Source: an uncultured Actinomycetes bacterium
GTDB taxonomy: Bacteria; Actinomycetota; Thermoleophilia; Gaiellales; F1-60-MAGs149
NCBI GenBank assembly: GCA_903847495.1
Contig: CAINDT010000042.1
Location: 1 to 12,164 of the forward strand
Direction: 5' to 3'
DNA length: 12,164 nucleotides
Under the pieces are notes generated by a model, which saw only the letters and a program-made list of their open reading frames with translations, did not search any database and was not told the DNA's origin. Position 1 is the first letter of the stretch, and each line of letters begins with the position of its first letter. The translations under genes were made by a program, and so were the position numbers. Positions 5,993 through 12,164 of the stretch are shown here, in pieces.

Positions 5993-6640
5993 GTGGTCAT
6001 CTGGGTCCTCACGCACCTCCCCCACCTGCTGCCGCCGGTTGTCGCGTTCATCTTCCTTGCACGGCTCGCCGTCTGGGCGTCACAGCAGCCGCCGTCGCAC
6101 TACACCGATGAGCAGGTCGAGGAGTGGAATCGCGAGCACCAGGCCGAGCGCCTGCTGCGCAGCGGTCCCGTGCGGCGCCGTACGGCGCTGATCGGGCTGA
6201 TCGCGCTCGCGCCGATCATCCTCGCCTTTCTGACGGGCCTCTGGATCTACACGCTGTCCCTGCGGAGCACGGCCTCGCCCGACTGGCTGATCTGGTCGCA
6301 CACGGTGATCAGCGTCGCCGCTCTGCTGCTCGTGGCGATCAAATCGGGGGAACTCGGGTGGCGGCGAATCCTGCGGCGCGTGCAGGCTCGCCGCCCGCAG
6401 GACGCCATCGCCTCCATCACGATGCTGGGCCTCGGCGTCCCGATCGCCATCACTGGTGCCCTGATGCTCCTGCAACCGTCAGGCGGCGCGTTCACCAGCG
6501 TGGACTACCTGCACGTGATCACGGGCGTCTGGTGGGCCGTGATCGTCCAGTGGCACCTCTACCGCTATCTGGGCAGAGCGATGCGCGCGGTGTCGTCCGG
6601 TGCTGCGGCAGCGACGGCGGTGTCCGAACCACCAGCCTGA
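5993..6640 (+). CDS. Putative b-type cytochrome-like membrane protein in the oxidase operon
   Basis: This 215-residue protein starts at GTG behind a strong Shine-Dalgarno. It has a first hydrophobic helix (about 4-28), a charged loop (35-63) and four more helices at about 64-88, 100-118, 138-160 and 170-193. Histidines sit in or beside helices: H103 (WSHTVISV), H174 (DYLHVITG) and H188 (VQWHLYRYLG). An LHxxxG motif followed 14 residues later by another His is reminiscent of cytochrome b561/DUF4405-type four-helix proteins that bind haem b. I therefore suspect a haem-binding or quinol-linked role, but no specific family is certain. Being the fourth gene of the oxidase operon suggests assembly or electron transfer. 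The Ala-rich tail overlaps the convergent gene by 76 nt. Confidence 0.8.
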   Translation: MVIWVLTHLPHLLPPVVAFIFLARLAVWASQQPPSHYTDEQVEEWNREHQAERLLRSGPVRRRTALIGLIALAPIILAFLTGLWIYTLSLRSTASPDWLIWSHTVISVAALLLVAIKSGELGWRRILRRVQARRPQDAIASITMLGLGVPIAITGALMLLQPSGGAFTSVDYLHVITGVWWAVIVQWHLYRYLGRAMRAVSSGAAAATAVSEPPA

Positions 6641-6999
6641 TCCGCCTGCAGTCCCAGGGCCTCGACCACGAGTCGGTGGGTGATCGCGCGGGCGGCCGTT
6701 GGATCGCCCGTCCGCTCGAGGATCAGCGACCAGACCTCGTCGAACAGCACGGGGATGCGCACCGCCGCGACAGACGTGTGCAGGAGTTCCTCGCCGTGCT
6801 CGAGACCGAGCTCACGGGCGGCGAGCGTGAGCAGGCAGCCGTCGGCATCGTCGATGCCCCATGATCCGCCTGTCAGCCGGTCCTGATCGCGTTCCAGCGC
6901 GCGTCCGATGGCGGTGACGACGTCGGCGTCGACCCGGGACAGCTCGTCGCGCAGCGCGTCGCGGACCAGTACCTCGCGGGCAGGCAGATCGGCGTCCAT
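6565..6999 (-). CDS. Unknown soluble helical protein
   Basis: This 144-residue protein is read convergently to the oxidase operon, and its last 76 nt are antisense to the end of the preceding gene. It starts at ATG 6997-6999. No membrane segment, signal or catalytic motif is visible. The sequence looks mainly alpha-helical: an acidic N-terminal half (MDADLPAREVLVRDALRDEL...), a central SWGIDDADGCLLTLAARELG, and a more hydrophobic stretch near 80-115 (VRIPVLFDEVWSLILERTGD). The final 25 residues are Ala/Asp/Gly-rich low complexity. I do not recognise the family. The non-repetitive, balanced composition up to about residue 118 argues for a real gene. A TACCAT lies 6 nt before the ATG with no Shine-Dalgarno, so the mRNA may be leaderless. 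Confidence 0.65.
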   Translation of the reverse strand: MDADLPAREVLVRDALRDELSRVDADVVTAIGRALERDQDRLTGGSWGIDDADGCLLTLAARELGLEHGEELLHTSVAAVRIPVLFDEVWSLILERTGDPTAARAITHRLVVEALGLQADQAGGSDTAVAAAAPDDTARIALPR

Positions 7000-7005
7000 G
7001 CGCCA

Positions 7006-7015
7006 ATGGTAGCCT
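7006..7015. promoter_or_regulatory. Overlapping divergent -10 elements between two leaderless genes
   Basis: On the reverse strand TACCAT (7011-7006) lies 6 nt before the ATG at 6999. On the forward strand TAGCCT (7010-7015) lies 7 nt before the ATG at 7023. The two hexamers share two base pairs, so polymerase could not occupy both at once. Neither gene has a Shine-Dalgarno. The -35 elements are poor; CAGACC on the reverse strand at 7034-7029 is the best. Confidence 0.35.
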
Positions 7016-7022
7016 GCGATGC

Positions 7023-7235
7023 ATGCCCGGTCTGCTCTCGCCCATGCGCGCTCTCATCCTCGGCACCATCGGACTGCTCTGTCAGGTCGTTGCGCTGCTG
7101 CCGCCCGTCGACAACGCCGTCGAGACCAACGCGGCCATTCACTACCTCCAGCACGGCATCATCTTCGCCGGCGGCGTCTGCATGGGCATCGCGCTGCGCG
7201 ACCTGCTGATGATGAGCCGGCGCAGCAGCGGCTGA
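7023..7235 (+). CDS. 70-residue two-helix membrane protein with HxxxH
   Basis: The protein has two hydrophobic helices, at about 9-28 (RALILGTIGLLCQVVALLPP) and 40-62. The second begins with I-H40-YLQ-H44-GIIFAGG and carries small residues throughout. Paired histidines four residues apart at the membrane edge could bind metal or haem, and its place between the oxidase operon and ctaB suggests a link to oxidase assembly. Both points are inference, and I recognise no named family. The ATG at 7023 has no Shine-Dalgarno but has a TANNNT hexamer at leaderless distance. The ATG at 7044 is an alternative that keeps both helices. A 66-nt gap separates it from ctaB. Confidence 0.6.
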   Translation: MPGLLSPMRALILGTIGLLCQVVALLPPVDNAVETNAAIHYLQHGIIFAGGVCMGIALRDLLMMSRRSSG

Positions 7236-7257
7236 CCGTCCGCTCAATGTCCTCGGA

Positions 7258-7263
7258 TACGAT
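7258..7263 (+). promoter_or_regulatory. Candidate -10 element (TACGAT) upstream of ctaB
   Basis: TACGAT lies 38 nt before the GTG of ctaB. The surrounding GATACGATGCCT (7256-7267) matches the coxB promoter region at 2616-2627 in 11 of 12 positions. The -35 is unclear: CTGACC at 7232-7237 resembles the consensus but is 20 nt away. Confidence 0.33.
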
Positions 7264-7301
7264 GCCTGCCGTGAGCGTGCGCCCGATCCGAGAGGTTCCT
7301 T

Positions 7302-8222
7302 GTGGCTGCTGAGCCTGTGGCAGCACCGCGCCCGTCGGTCCTGCTCGACTTCTTCGAGCTGACGAAGCCGCGCGTGATGGTGCTCCTGCTGATCACCATG
7401 GTCGGTGCGATGGTCTGGGCCGAGGGCGGCCTGCCGCCGCTGTGGCTGCTCGCGGCTGCCCTGCTCGGCATGGGGCTCAGTTCCGGTGGCGCGAGCGCTA
7501 TCAACCACGCGCTGGAACCGGACCTCGACATCCGCATGGAGCGCACCCGTGAGCGTCCGGTCGCCGCGGGACGCGTGGAGCCCCGTCCCGCCATCATCTT
7601 CGGGATCATCCTGACGATTCTGGGCGTGCTCGTGCTCGTCTTCCTGACCGGGCAGCCGCTCGCGGCCGCGATGGCGCTCGCGGGCAATCTCTTCTACGTC
7701 CTCGTCTACACGATGTGGCTGAAGCGCCGAACGCCGCAGAACATCGTGATCGGCGGAGCTGCTGGGGCGATGCCGCCGCTCGTCGGCTGGGCAGCGGTGA
7801 CGGGCGAGATCGGCTGGCCGGCGCTGATCATGTTCGGTGTCATCTTCCTGTGGACCCCTCCCCACTTCTGGGCGCTGGCGATCGTCAAGTTCGACGACTA
7901 TGCCGACGCCGGCGTGCCAATGCTGCCGAACGTCGCGGGGATCCGCGCCGCGACCGTGCAGATCGTCGCCTACACGGTCGTCTTGCTGGCGTTCTCCGTC
8001 GTGCCGCTCCCGTTGTGGTGGCTGGGTGTCACCGACGAGGTGCTGGGCCCGATCTACGGCGTCATCGCGCTCCTCCTGGGGCTGCGGTTCCTGCAGTACA
8101 CCGTGCGCCTGCATCGAGGGGCGGGCGACATCGACATCGCCCGCGAGACATTCCGGTTCTCGTTGCTCTATCTGGCGGGGATCTTCTTCGCGATGGCGCT
8201 CGACCGCGTGCTGCTCGGATAG
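7302..8222 (+). CDS. ctaB: Protohaem IX farnesyltransferase (haem O synthase)
   Basis: CtaB is a UbiA-family membrane prenyltransferase that transfers farnesyl from farnesyl diphosphate to haem b, making haem O, the precursor of the haem A used by the oxidase encoded upstream. The 306-residue product has the first Asp-rich motif at N68-D74-D76 with MERTRERP (79-86). The second is in DDYADAGVPMLP (198-209), preceded by WTPPHFWALAI (184-194). The loop KRRTPQNIVIGGAAGAMPPL (141-160) is also typical. About nine membrane helices are present. The GTG start follows GAGAGG (7290-7295) with a 6-nt spacer. No ctaA (haem A synthase) is in the window. The MFS gene begins 9 nt after the stop. Confidence 0.95.
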   Translation: MAAEPVAAPRPSVLLDFFELTKPRVMVLLLITMVGAMVWAEGGLPPLWLLAAALLGMGLSSGGASAINHALEPDLDIRMERTRERPVAAGRVEPRPAIIFGIILTILGVLVLVFLTGQPLAAAMALAGNLFYVLVYTMWLKRRTPQNIVIGGAAGAMPPLVGWAAVTGEIGWPALIMFGVIFLWTPPHFWALAIVKFDDYADAGVPMLPNVAGIRAATVQIVAYTVVLLAFSVVPLPLWWLGVTDEVLGPIYGVIALLLGLRFLQYTVRLHRGAGDIDIARETFRFSLLYLAGIFFAMALDRVLLG

Positions 8223-8231
8223 GGGCACCCC

Positions 8232-9446
8232 GTGGCCGCCCGTCGACCCGTCTCGCCGCGCCGACTGACGGCGCTGATCTCGAGCCTGATCTTCCTCGAC
8301 ATGATCACGTGGCTTGCCGCCGTGCCGCTCGTCCCGGTGTGGCAGGACGAGCTCGGCCTGTCGGACGACCAGTCGGGTGTGATCCTCGGCATCTACAGCT
8401 TCTCGGTGCTGCTGTTCGCGATTCCCGCGGGGCACTTGGCGGACCGGCTGGGCGCTCGCCGCCTCACGCTGATCGGAGCCGCGGTGTTCATACTCGCCGC
8501 CCCGGCGATCGCCTTGGCCGATACGTTCGTGTTGCTGCTGCTGGTCCGCGTCGTGCAGGGCGCCTGCTCGGCGGTTACGTGGTCCGCCGGTCTCGCCTGG
8601 CTCGGCGGTGCGGTCGGCGATGACTACCGACCGCGCGGCCTGTCGATCGCGAACGCCACCGCGACCGTGGGTACGATCGCCGGCCCCCTCCTCGGCGGAC
8701 CGATCGTCGCCGCGGTCGGCCTTGGCGTCGCCTTCAGCGTGCTGGGGGGCCTTGTGGCCGTGGTCGTCGTGTGGGCGCTGTTCGAGCCGGGCGGCGATCC
8801 GCACGCCAAGCGCGAGCACGAAGCGCAGGGGCCGTTCGAATCGCTCCGGCGGGCAGGCAAGCCAGGGCGCATCCAGATCGCGTTCGTGTCGATCGCGTTC
8901 GTCGCGCTGATGATGGCTGCCTTGCAGCTCCTTGGCCCCCTGCACATGGATGCCGCTGGCCTGTCGTCGTCGACGATCGGCTGGATCTTCACAGCCGGGA
9001 GCATCTGCTCCGTGATCGCGATTCTCGTCGTGGCCCGCCTGGGGCGTCGACTCAACCAGACCCGCGCGCTGGTGCTCCTGCCGGCGATCTGCGGTGCGAT
9101 CGTCGTGCTGATGCTCGTCCCGTTCGGGATTCCCTGGTACGCCACGCTGCTGATCATCGTGATGAGTCTCGCCGCCCCGATCTTCACGATCGCCTACGCC
9201 GCCTGCGCCGACGGCACCCGCGACGAGAAGATCGGGGAGGGCGGCGCCTTCGGGATGCTCAACGCCGTCTGGGCGGTCGGCTCGCTGCTTGCGCCGATCA
9301 TCGCCGGGTTCATCTCCCAGCAGGGCCCGTCGTGGCTGATGTACGTGCTCGTCGGCGTCCTCAGCGTGGTCGCCATGCTGGTGCTGCGACGTTCTGAGGG
9401 CGTGGTCACCGCCGCCGCGCGCGCGGGATACGATCCAGTCCAGTGA
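8232..9446 (+). CDS. MFS transporter, DHA1-like
   Basis: This is a 404-residue major facilitator superfamily protein with about 12 membrane helices and a hydrophilic central loop near residues 190-215. The MFS signature between helices 2 and 3 reads GHLADRLGARR (67-77). Helix 1 has an embedded acid, D23 in FLDMITWLAAVPLVP, a layout seen in drug:H+ antiporters. The substrate cannot be read from the sequence. The GTG start has AGGGG (8221-8225) 6 nt upstream, overlapping the end of ctaB. The stop overlaps the murT start by 4 nt (GTGA). This tight placement suggests co-expression with haem O synthesis and peptidoglycan amidation, but may only reflect operon packing. Confidence 0.88.
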   Translation: MAARRPVSPRRLTALISSLIFLDMITWLAAVPLVPVWQDELGLSDDQSGVILGIYSFSVLLFAIPAGHLADRLGARRLTLIGAAVFILAAPAIALADTFVLLLLVRVVQGACSAVTWSAGLAWLGGAVGDDYRPRGLSIANATATVGTIAGPLLGGPIVAAVGLGVAFSVLGGLVAVVVVWALFEPGGDPHAKREHEAQGPFESLRRAGKPGRIQIAFVSIAFVALMMAALQLLGPLHMDAAGLSSSTIGWIFTAGSICSVIAILVVARLGRRLNQTRALVLLPAICGAIVVLMLVPFGIPWYATLLIIVMSLAAPIFTIAYAACADGTRDEKIGEGGAFGMLNAVWAVGSLLAPIIAGFISQQGPSWLMYVLVGVLSVVAMLVLRRSEGVVTAAARAGYDPVQ

Positions 9447-10816
9447 CCGCGCGCACCGCAGCAGCAGGGAGATTTGCCCGACTGGCCGGGACGCTCTCGC
9501 GCAGCGCCGGCCGCGGCGGCGGCACGACCCTGCCCGGACGGGTGTTCCTCACGCTGGCCCCCACGGGCCTCGCCGAACTCGCCTCGGCGCTTTCGGATGG
9601 TGTGACGGTGGTGAGCGCGACCAACGGTAAGACGACCACGTCGGCCATGCTCTCCCACATCCTTGGCGCCGACCGGGAGATCTGTCGCAACGGCGCTGGA
9701 GCCAACCTGATGTCCGGCGTGGTCACCACGCTCCTGCAGCGGCCGCCGGCGGCGACGATGGGTGTGCTCGAAGTCGATGAGGCGGCGTTGCCCGCTGTCG
9801 TCACGGGCGTCGCGCCGCGGGTGGTTGCCCTCGGGAACCTGTTCCGTGATCAACTCGACCGTCACGGCGAGCTCGAGATGGTTGCCGATCGCTGGCGGAC
9901 ACTGGTCGCTGGGCTATCGGAGCAGACGACGCTCGTGCTGGGCGCCGACGACCCCGTCATCGACGCGCTCGGCGCGGACCGTGCGTCGGTGATTCGCTAC
10001 GGCATCGATGATCCCGGCGTGTCGCTCACCGAACGCGATGAGGCCGCAGACTCCACCGCCTGCGTCCGCTGTGGCTGCGCGTACGCCTACGACGCCGTCT
10101 ACCTTGGACATCTGGGCGATTACCACTGTCCGACGGGCGATCACACGCGTGGCACCCTCGACATCGCCGCACGGCATGTCCGCCCTCTGGGCTTGGCGGG
10201 CACCGCGTTTCGCGTTGACGCTCCCGACGGGGCGACAGAGGCGACCCTGCCGCTGCCCGGGCTCTACAACGTCGAGAACGCGCTGGCGGCGATTGCCTCC
10301 GCCTACGCGCTTGGTGTCCCGACGGCCACGGCCATCGCGCGTCTGGCGACGTTCCGGGCCGCGTTCGGCCGTTTCGAGCGGATCGCCATCGAGGGACGCG
10401 AGGTGGTCCTGATCCTCTTCAAGAATCCCACGGGGGCGAACGAGGCCCTGCGCGCGATCGCCCCGGATCTCCCGGGGGCGCATGTCGTGTTGGCGCTCAA
10501 CGATCAGATCGCGGACGGTCGGGACGTCAGCTGGATCTGGGATATCGACCTCGAGGGTGCGCTCGATGCCGCAGCGTCGATCGTCTGCAGTGGTCGGCGA
10601 GCCGCAGACCTCGCGGTGCGTCTGCGCTACGCCGACGTACCACTCGACCGCATCGACCGCCTGCGCGAGACCGACGTGGCGCTTGATCGGGCCGTCGCGG
10701 ACGCGGCGCCGGGTGAGCGCGTCTACGTGCTCGCCACGTACACCGCGATGCTCGACCTGCACCGGCAGCTCGCCGATCGCGGACTGACGGAGCCATTCTG
10801 GGAGGAGCGACGCTGA
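9443..10816 (+). CDS. murT: Lipid II isoglutaminyl synthase, Mur-ligase subunit MurT
   Basis: MurT with GatD amidates the alpha-carboxyl of D-Glu in lipid II on the cytoplasmic face, using ATP and glutamine-derived ammonia. The 457-residue product has the Mur-ligase ATP loop SATNGKTTTSAML (58-70), the LEVDEA strand (109-114), LGNLFRDQLDRHGELE (130-145), YNVENALAAIASAYALG (275-291) and FGRFER (308-313). After these comes the MurT-specific C-terminal domain (DUF1727) with KNPTGANEALR (327-337) and DVSWIWDID (361-369). The zinc-ribbon insert has C207-x2-C210 and C229, but the position for the fourth Cys is Gly (C229-P-T-G232). C212 or H234 might compensate. Start is GTG, overlapping the MFS stop by 4 nt. 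The stop overlaps the gatD start by one base (TGATG). Confidence 0.95.
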   Translation: MTARTAAAGRFARLAGTLSRSAGRGGGTTLPGRVFLTLAPTGLAELASALSDGVTVVSATNGKTTTSAMLSHILGADREICRNGAGANLMSGVVTTLLQRPPAATMGVLEVDEAALPAVVTGVAPRVVALGNLFRDQLDRHGELEMVADRWRTLVAGLSEQTTLVLGADDPVIDALGADRASVIRYGIDDPGVSLTERDEAADSTACVRCGCAYAYDAVYLGHLGDYHCPTGDHTRGTLDIAARHVRPLGLAGTAFRVDAPDGATEATLPLPGLYNVENALAAIASAYALGVPTATAIARLATFRAAFGRFERIAIEGREVVLILFKNPTGANEALRAIAPDLPGAHVVLALNDQIADGRDVSWIWDIDLEGALDAAASIVCSGRRAADLAVRLRYADVPLDRIDRLRETDVALDRAVADAAPGERVYVLATYTAMLDLHRQLADRGLTEPFWEERR

Positions 10817-11550
10817 TGTTGCGCATCGTTCCCGTCTACCCCGAACTGCTGTCGATCTACGCCGACCGCGGCAACGTCCGCGTGCTCGCCCAGCGCGCCC
10901 GCTGGCGCGGCATCGACGTCGAGGTCACGCCACTGGCGCTCGGCGAGGATCTCGATCCGGCGCGCGCCGACGCCATTCTGATCGGCGGTGGGCAGGACCG
11001 CGACCAGGCGCTGGTGGCTGACGCGCTGATCGCGCAGACGCCGGCGCTGCGCTCGGCGATCGCCGACGGTGTTCCGCTGCTCGCCGTCTGTGGCGGATTC
11101 CAGCTGCTGGGTCACCGCTATGTCGACCAGAGTGGCGCGGAGACGCCGGGAACCGGCCTCGTTGACCTCGAGACCGTCGCCGGGCGGCATCGTCTGATCG
11201 GCAACGTCGTGGTCGACGTCGCGCTCGGTGGTGCGACGCATCAAATGGTGGGGTTCGAGAACCACGCGGGGCGCACCACGCTCGGCTCCGACGTCAAGGC
11301 GCTGGGGCGCGTTCGCGTCGGTCGGGGCAATAACGGGGACGGCTTCGCCGAAGGGTGTCGGGTCGACCGGGTGATCGGCACCTACGTGCACGGTCCCTTG
11401 CTGCCGAAGAATCCCTGGCTGGCAGACCAGATCCTCGCGTGGGCGTGCGAGCATCGCGGGTTGAGCGCGGTCCTCGATCCCCTCGATGATCGACTGGAGA
11501 TGGCGGCCGTGACCACGGCGATTGAGGTCGCACGAGCGCAGCAGCGTTAG
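10816..11550 (+). CDS. gatD: Lipid II isoglutaminyl synthase, glutaminase subunit GatD
   Basis: GatD is a class I glutamine amidotransferase of the CobB/CobQ type that hydrolyses glutamine and channels ammonia to MurT. The 244-residue product has LIGGGQDRDQ (55-64), the nucleophile elbow LLAVCGGFQLLG with C92, and GTYVHGPLLPKNP with H192, matching the Cys and His of S. aureus GatD. The third triad member is contributed by MurT in that system. Length is normal for the family. GGAGGAG at 10801-10807, inside the end of murT, lies 8 nt before the ATG. It is the last gene of the forward run and faces the Nudix gene 19 nt away, with no clear terminator between them. Confidence 0.95.
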   Translation: MLRIVPVYPELLSIYADRGNVRVLAQRARWRGIDVEVTPLALGEDLDPARADAILIGGGQDRDQALVADALIAQTPALRSAIADGVPLLAVCGGFQLLGHRYVDQSGAETPGTGLVDLETVAGRHRLIGNVVVDVALGGATHQMVGFENHAGRTTLGSDVKALGRVRVGRGNNGDGFAEGCRVDRVIGTYVHGPLLPKNPWLADQILAWACEHRGLSAVLDPLDDRLEMAAVTTAIEVARAQQR

Positions 11551-11569
11551 GTGCTCGCGGGTGGCGCCG

Positions 11570-12022
11570 CTAGGCGATCCACATGCGACCAAGGCTGACA
11601 AACGGGTCGCCCGGGCGATAGCGCGTGAGGTACTCGTGAATCGGGGGACGGAGATCGAGTTCGTGCAACCTCGTGCGATCGACGAAGGCGTGCCCCAGCA
11701 CGGCCTCGTCGGCCGAGACGAGATGCTCGGCTTCGTGCGGCATGGTCTCGATCGCGAAGATCATGTGCAGAATGTGCCGTCCCCCGGTCGATTCCGGGGG
11801 TGGGATGGTCTCTGCGAGGGCGATCGGGCCGTGCACGGCGGTCGGTGTGAGGCCGCACTCCTCCGCGAACTCGCGACGAACGGCGTCCTCGAGCTGCTCG
11901 CCCTCCTCCACGCCGCCGCCGGGCAGCAGCCAGTAGGAACGCCCTTCCTTCTCGTGGCGTACCAAGAGGACGCGGCCGCCGTTGATCAGCAGTCCGGCGA
12001 CGCGGATGCGTGGTCCGGTCAT
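11570..12022 (-). CDS. Nudix hydrolase, substrate unknown
   Basis: Nudix enzymes hydrolyse nucleoside diphosphates linked to another group. The 150-residue protein has a complete Nudix box from G36 to L58 (G-x5-E42-x7-R50-E51-F-x-E54-E55-x-G57-L), so metal binding and catalysis should be intact. SYWLLPGGG (29-37) just before it resembles the MutT/ADP-ribose type. Nothing visible fixes the substrate; sanitation of damaged NTPs, ADP-ribose and other NDP-linked compounds are all possible. The ATG at 12020-12022 overlaps the stop of the upstream dut gene as ATGA, so the two are probably translationally coupled. Confidence 0.92.
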   Translation of the reverse strand: MTGPRIRVAGLLINGGRVLLVRHEKEGRSYWLLPGGGVEEGEQLEDAVRREFAEECGLTPTAVHGPIALAETIPPPESTGGRHILHMIFAIETMPHEAEHLVSADEAVLGHAFVDRTRLHELDLRPPIHEYLTRYRPGDPFVSLGRMWIA

Positions 12023-12164
12023 GCGCCCTTCCCGGTCGAGCCGAAGCCTCCCGCGCCTCGCGTGGAGTCGGGCAGGGAATCGACCTCGGCAAACCGCACG
12101 GTGGGCAGGCGGATCAGCACCAGTTGGGCAATGCGGTCGCCGGGAGCGATGGTGCGCGACTCAG
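12019..12164 (-). CDS. dut: dUTPase, C-terminal fragment
   Basis: The gene runs off the right edge, and 47 C-terminal residues plus the stop are visible. dUTPase converts dUTP to dUMP and pyrophosphate, keeping uracil out of DNA and feeding dTMP synthesis. The fragment has PGDRIAQLVLIRLP, matching family motif 4, and DSTRGAGGFGSTG, the flexible C-terminal motif 5 (RGxGGFGSTG) that closes over the active site in trimeric dUTPases. The TGA at 12019-12021 overlaps the ATG of the Nudix gene. The N-terminal motifs, including the catalytic Asp, lie outside the window. Confidence 0.93.
   Translation of the reverse strand, partial: ESRTIAPGDRIAQLVLIRLPTVRFAEVDSLPDSTRGAGGFGSTGKGA

Noticed and set aside
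7252..7292. 7-bp inverted repeat (CTCGGAT / ATCCGAG) spanning the ctaB -10 and ribosome binding site
   Set aside because: The arms are short and 27 nt apart, the left arm would probably lie upstream of the transcript start, and a repeat of this size is expected by chance.
6873..8945. Reverse-strand open frame of 690 codons opposite ctaB and the MFS gene
   Set aside because: It shows the same low-complexity Arg/Asp/Gln/His composition and lies antisense to two clear membrane protein genes.
1..12164. CRISPR arrays, transposases, integrases, tRNA or rRNA genes, toxin-antitoxin or defence genes
   Set aside because: No direct repeat arrays, terminal inverted repeats, transposase motifs or RNA gene sequences were seen on either strand. 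Composition is uniform and gives no sign of recent transfer.

Overview
The window is high-G+C DNA with strong G/C preference at third codon positions, frequent GTG starts, tight gene packing and a MurT/GatD pair. This points to an actinobacterium. The contiguous coxB-coxA-ctaE order, with no qcrCAB behind ctaE, hints at a deep branch such as Thermoleophilia (Solirubrobacterales-like) rather than a mycobacterium or streptomycete. That placement is inference from memory of gene order, not a database match.

Layout. (1) Positions 1-1104, forward: the 3' end of an alpha-carbonic anhydrase, a 14-bp hairpin terminator without a U tract, a TatA-like protein with an unusual long Ala-rich tail, and a 60-residue two-helix membrane protein. 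(2) Positions 1111-2473, reverse: a 108-residue membrane protein followed by an enolase-superfamily protein. (3) Positions 2474-2675: a divergent promoter region. (4) Positions 2676-6640, forward: an aa3-type terminal oxidase operon with coxB (CuA subunit II), coxA (subunit I), ctaE (subunit III) and a 215-residue histidine-bearing membrane protein. (5) Positions 6565-6999, reverse: an unknown soluble protein overlapping the previous gene tail-to-tail. (6) Positions 7023-11550, forward: a 70-residue membrane protein, then ctaB (haem O synthase), an MFS transporter, murT and gatD. The last four are separated by 9 nt or overlap, so they look like one transcript. (7) Positions 11570-12164, reverse: a Nudix hydrolase and the C-terminus of dUTPase, overlapping by ATGA.

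How the genes work together. CoxB, CoxA and CtaE form the core of a cytochrome c oxidase, and CtaB makes the haem O precursor of its haem A. The two loci share a nearly identical 12-nt sequence around their predicted -10 elements. MurT-GatD amidates the D-Glu of lipid II. Dut and the Nudix protein probably act on nucleotide pools.

Most of the window is recognisable housekeeping and I do not see a clear new defence or mobile system. The points most worth a second look are in variant residues. The oxidase lacks all three protein ligands of the canonical non-redox Mg site, two in subunit I and one in subunit II. It carries the A2-type YSHPAV motif and two extra N-terminal helices. MurT has lost one zinc-ribbon cysteine, the enolase homologue has K-x-D where K-x-K is usual, and the TatA-like protein has a degenerate hinge and a repeated tail.
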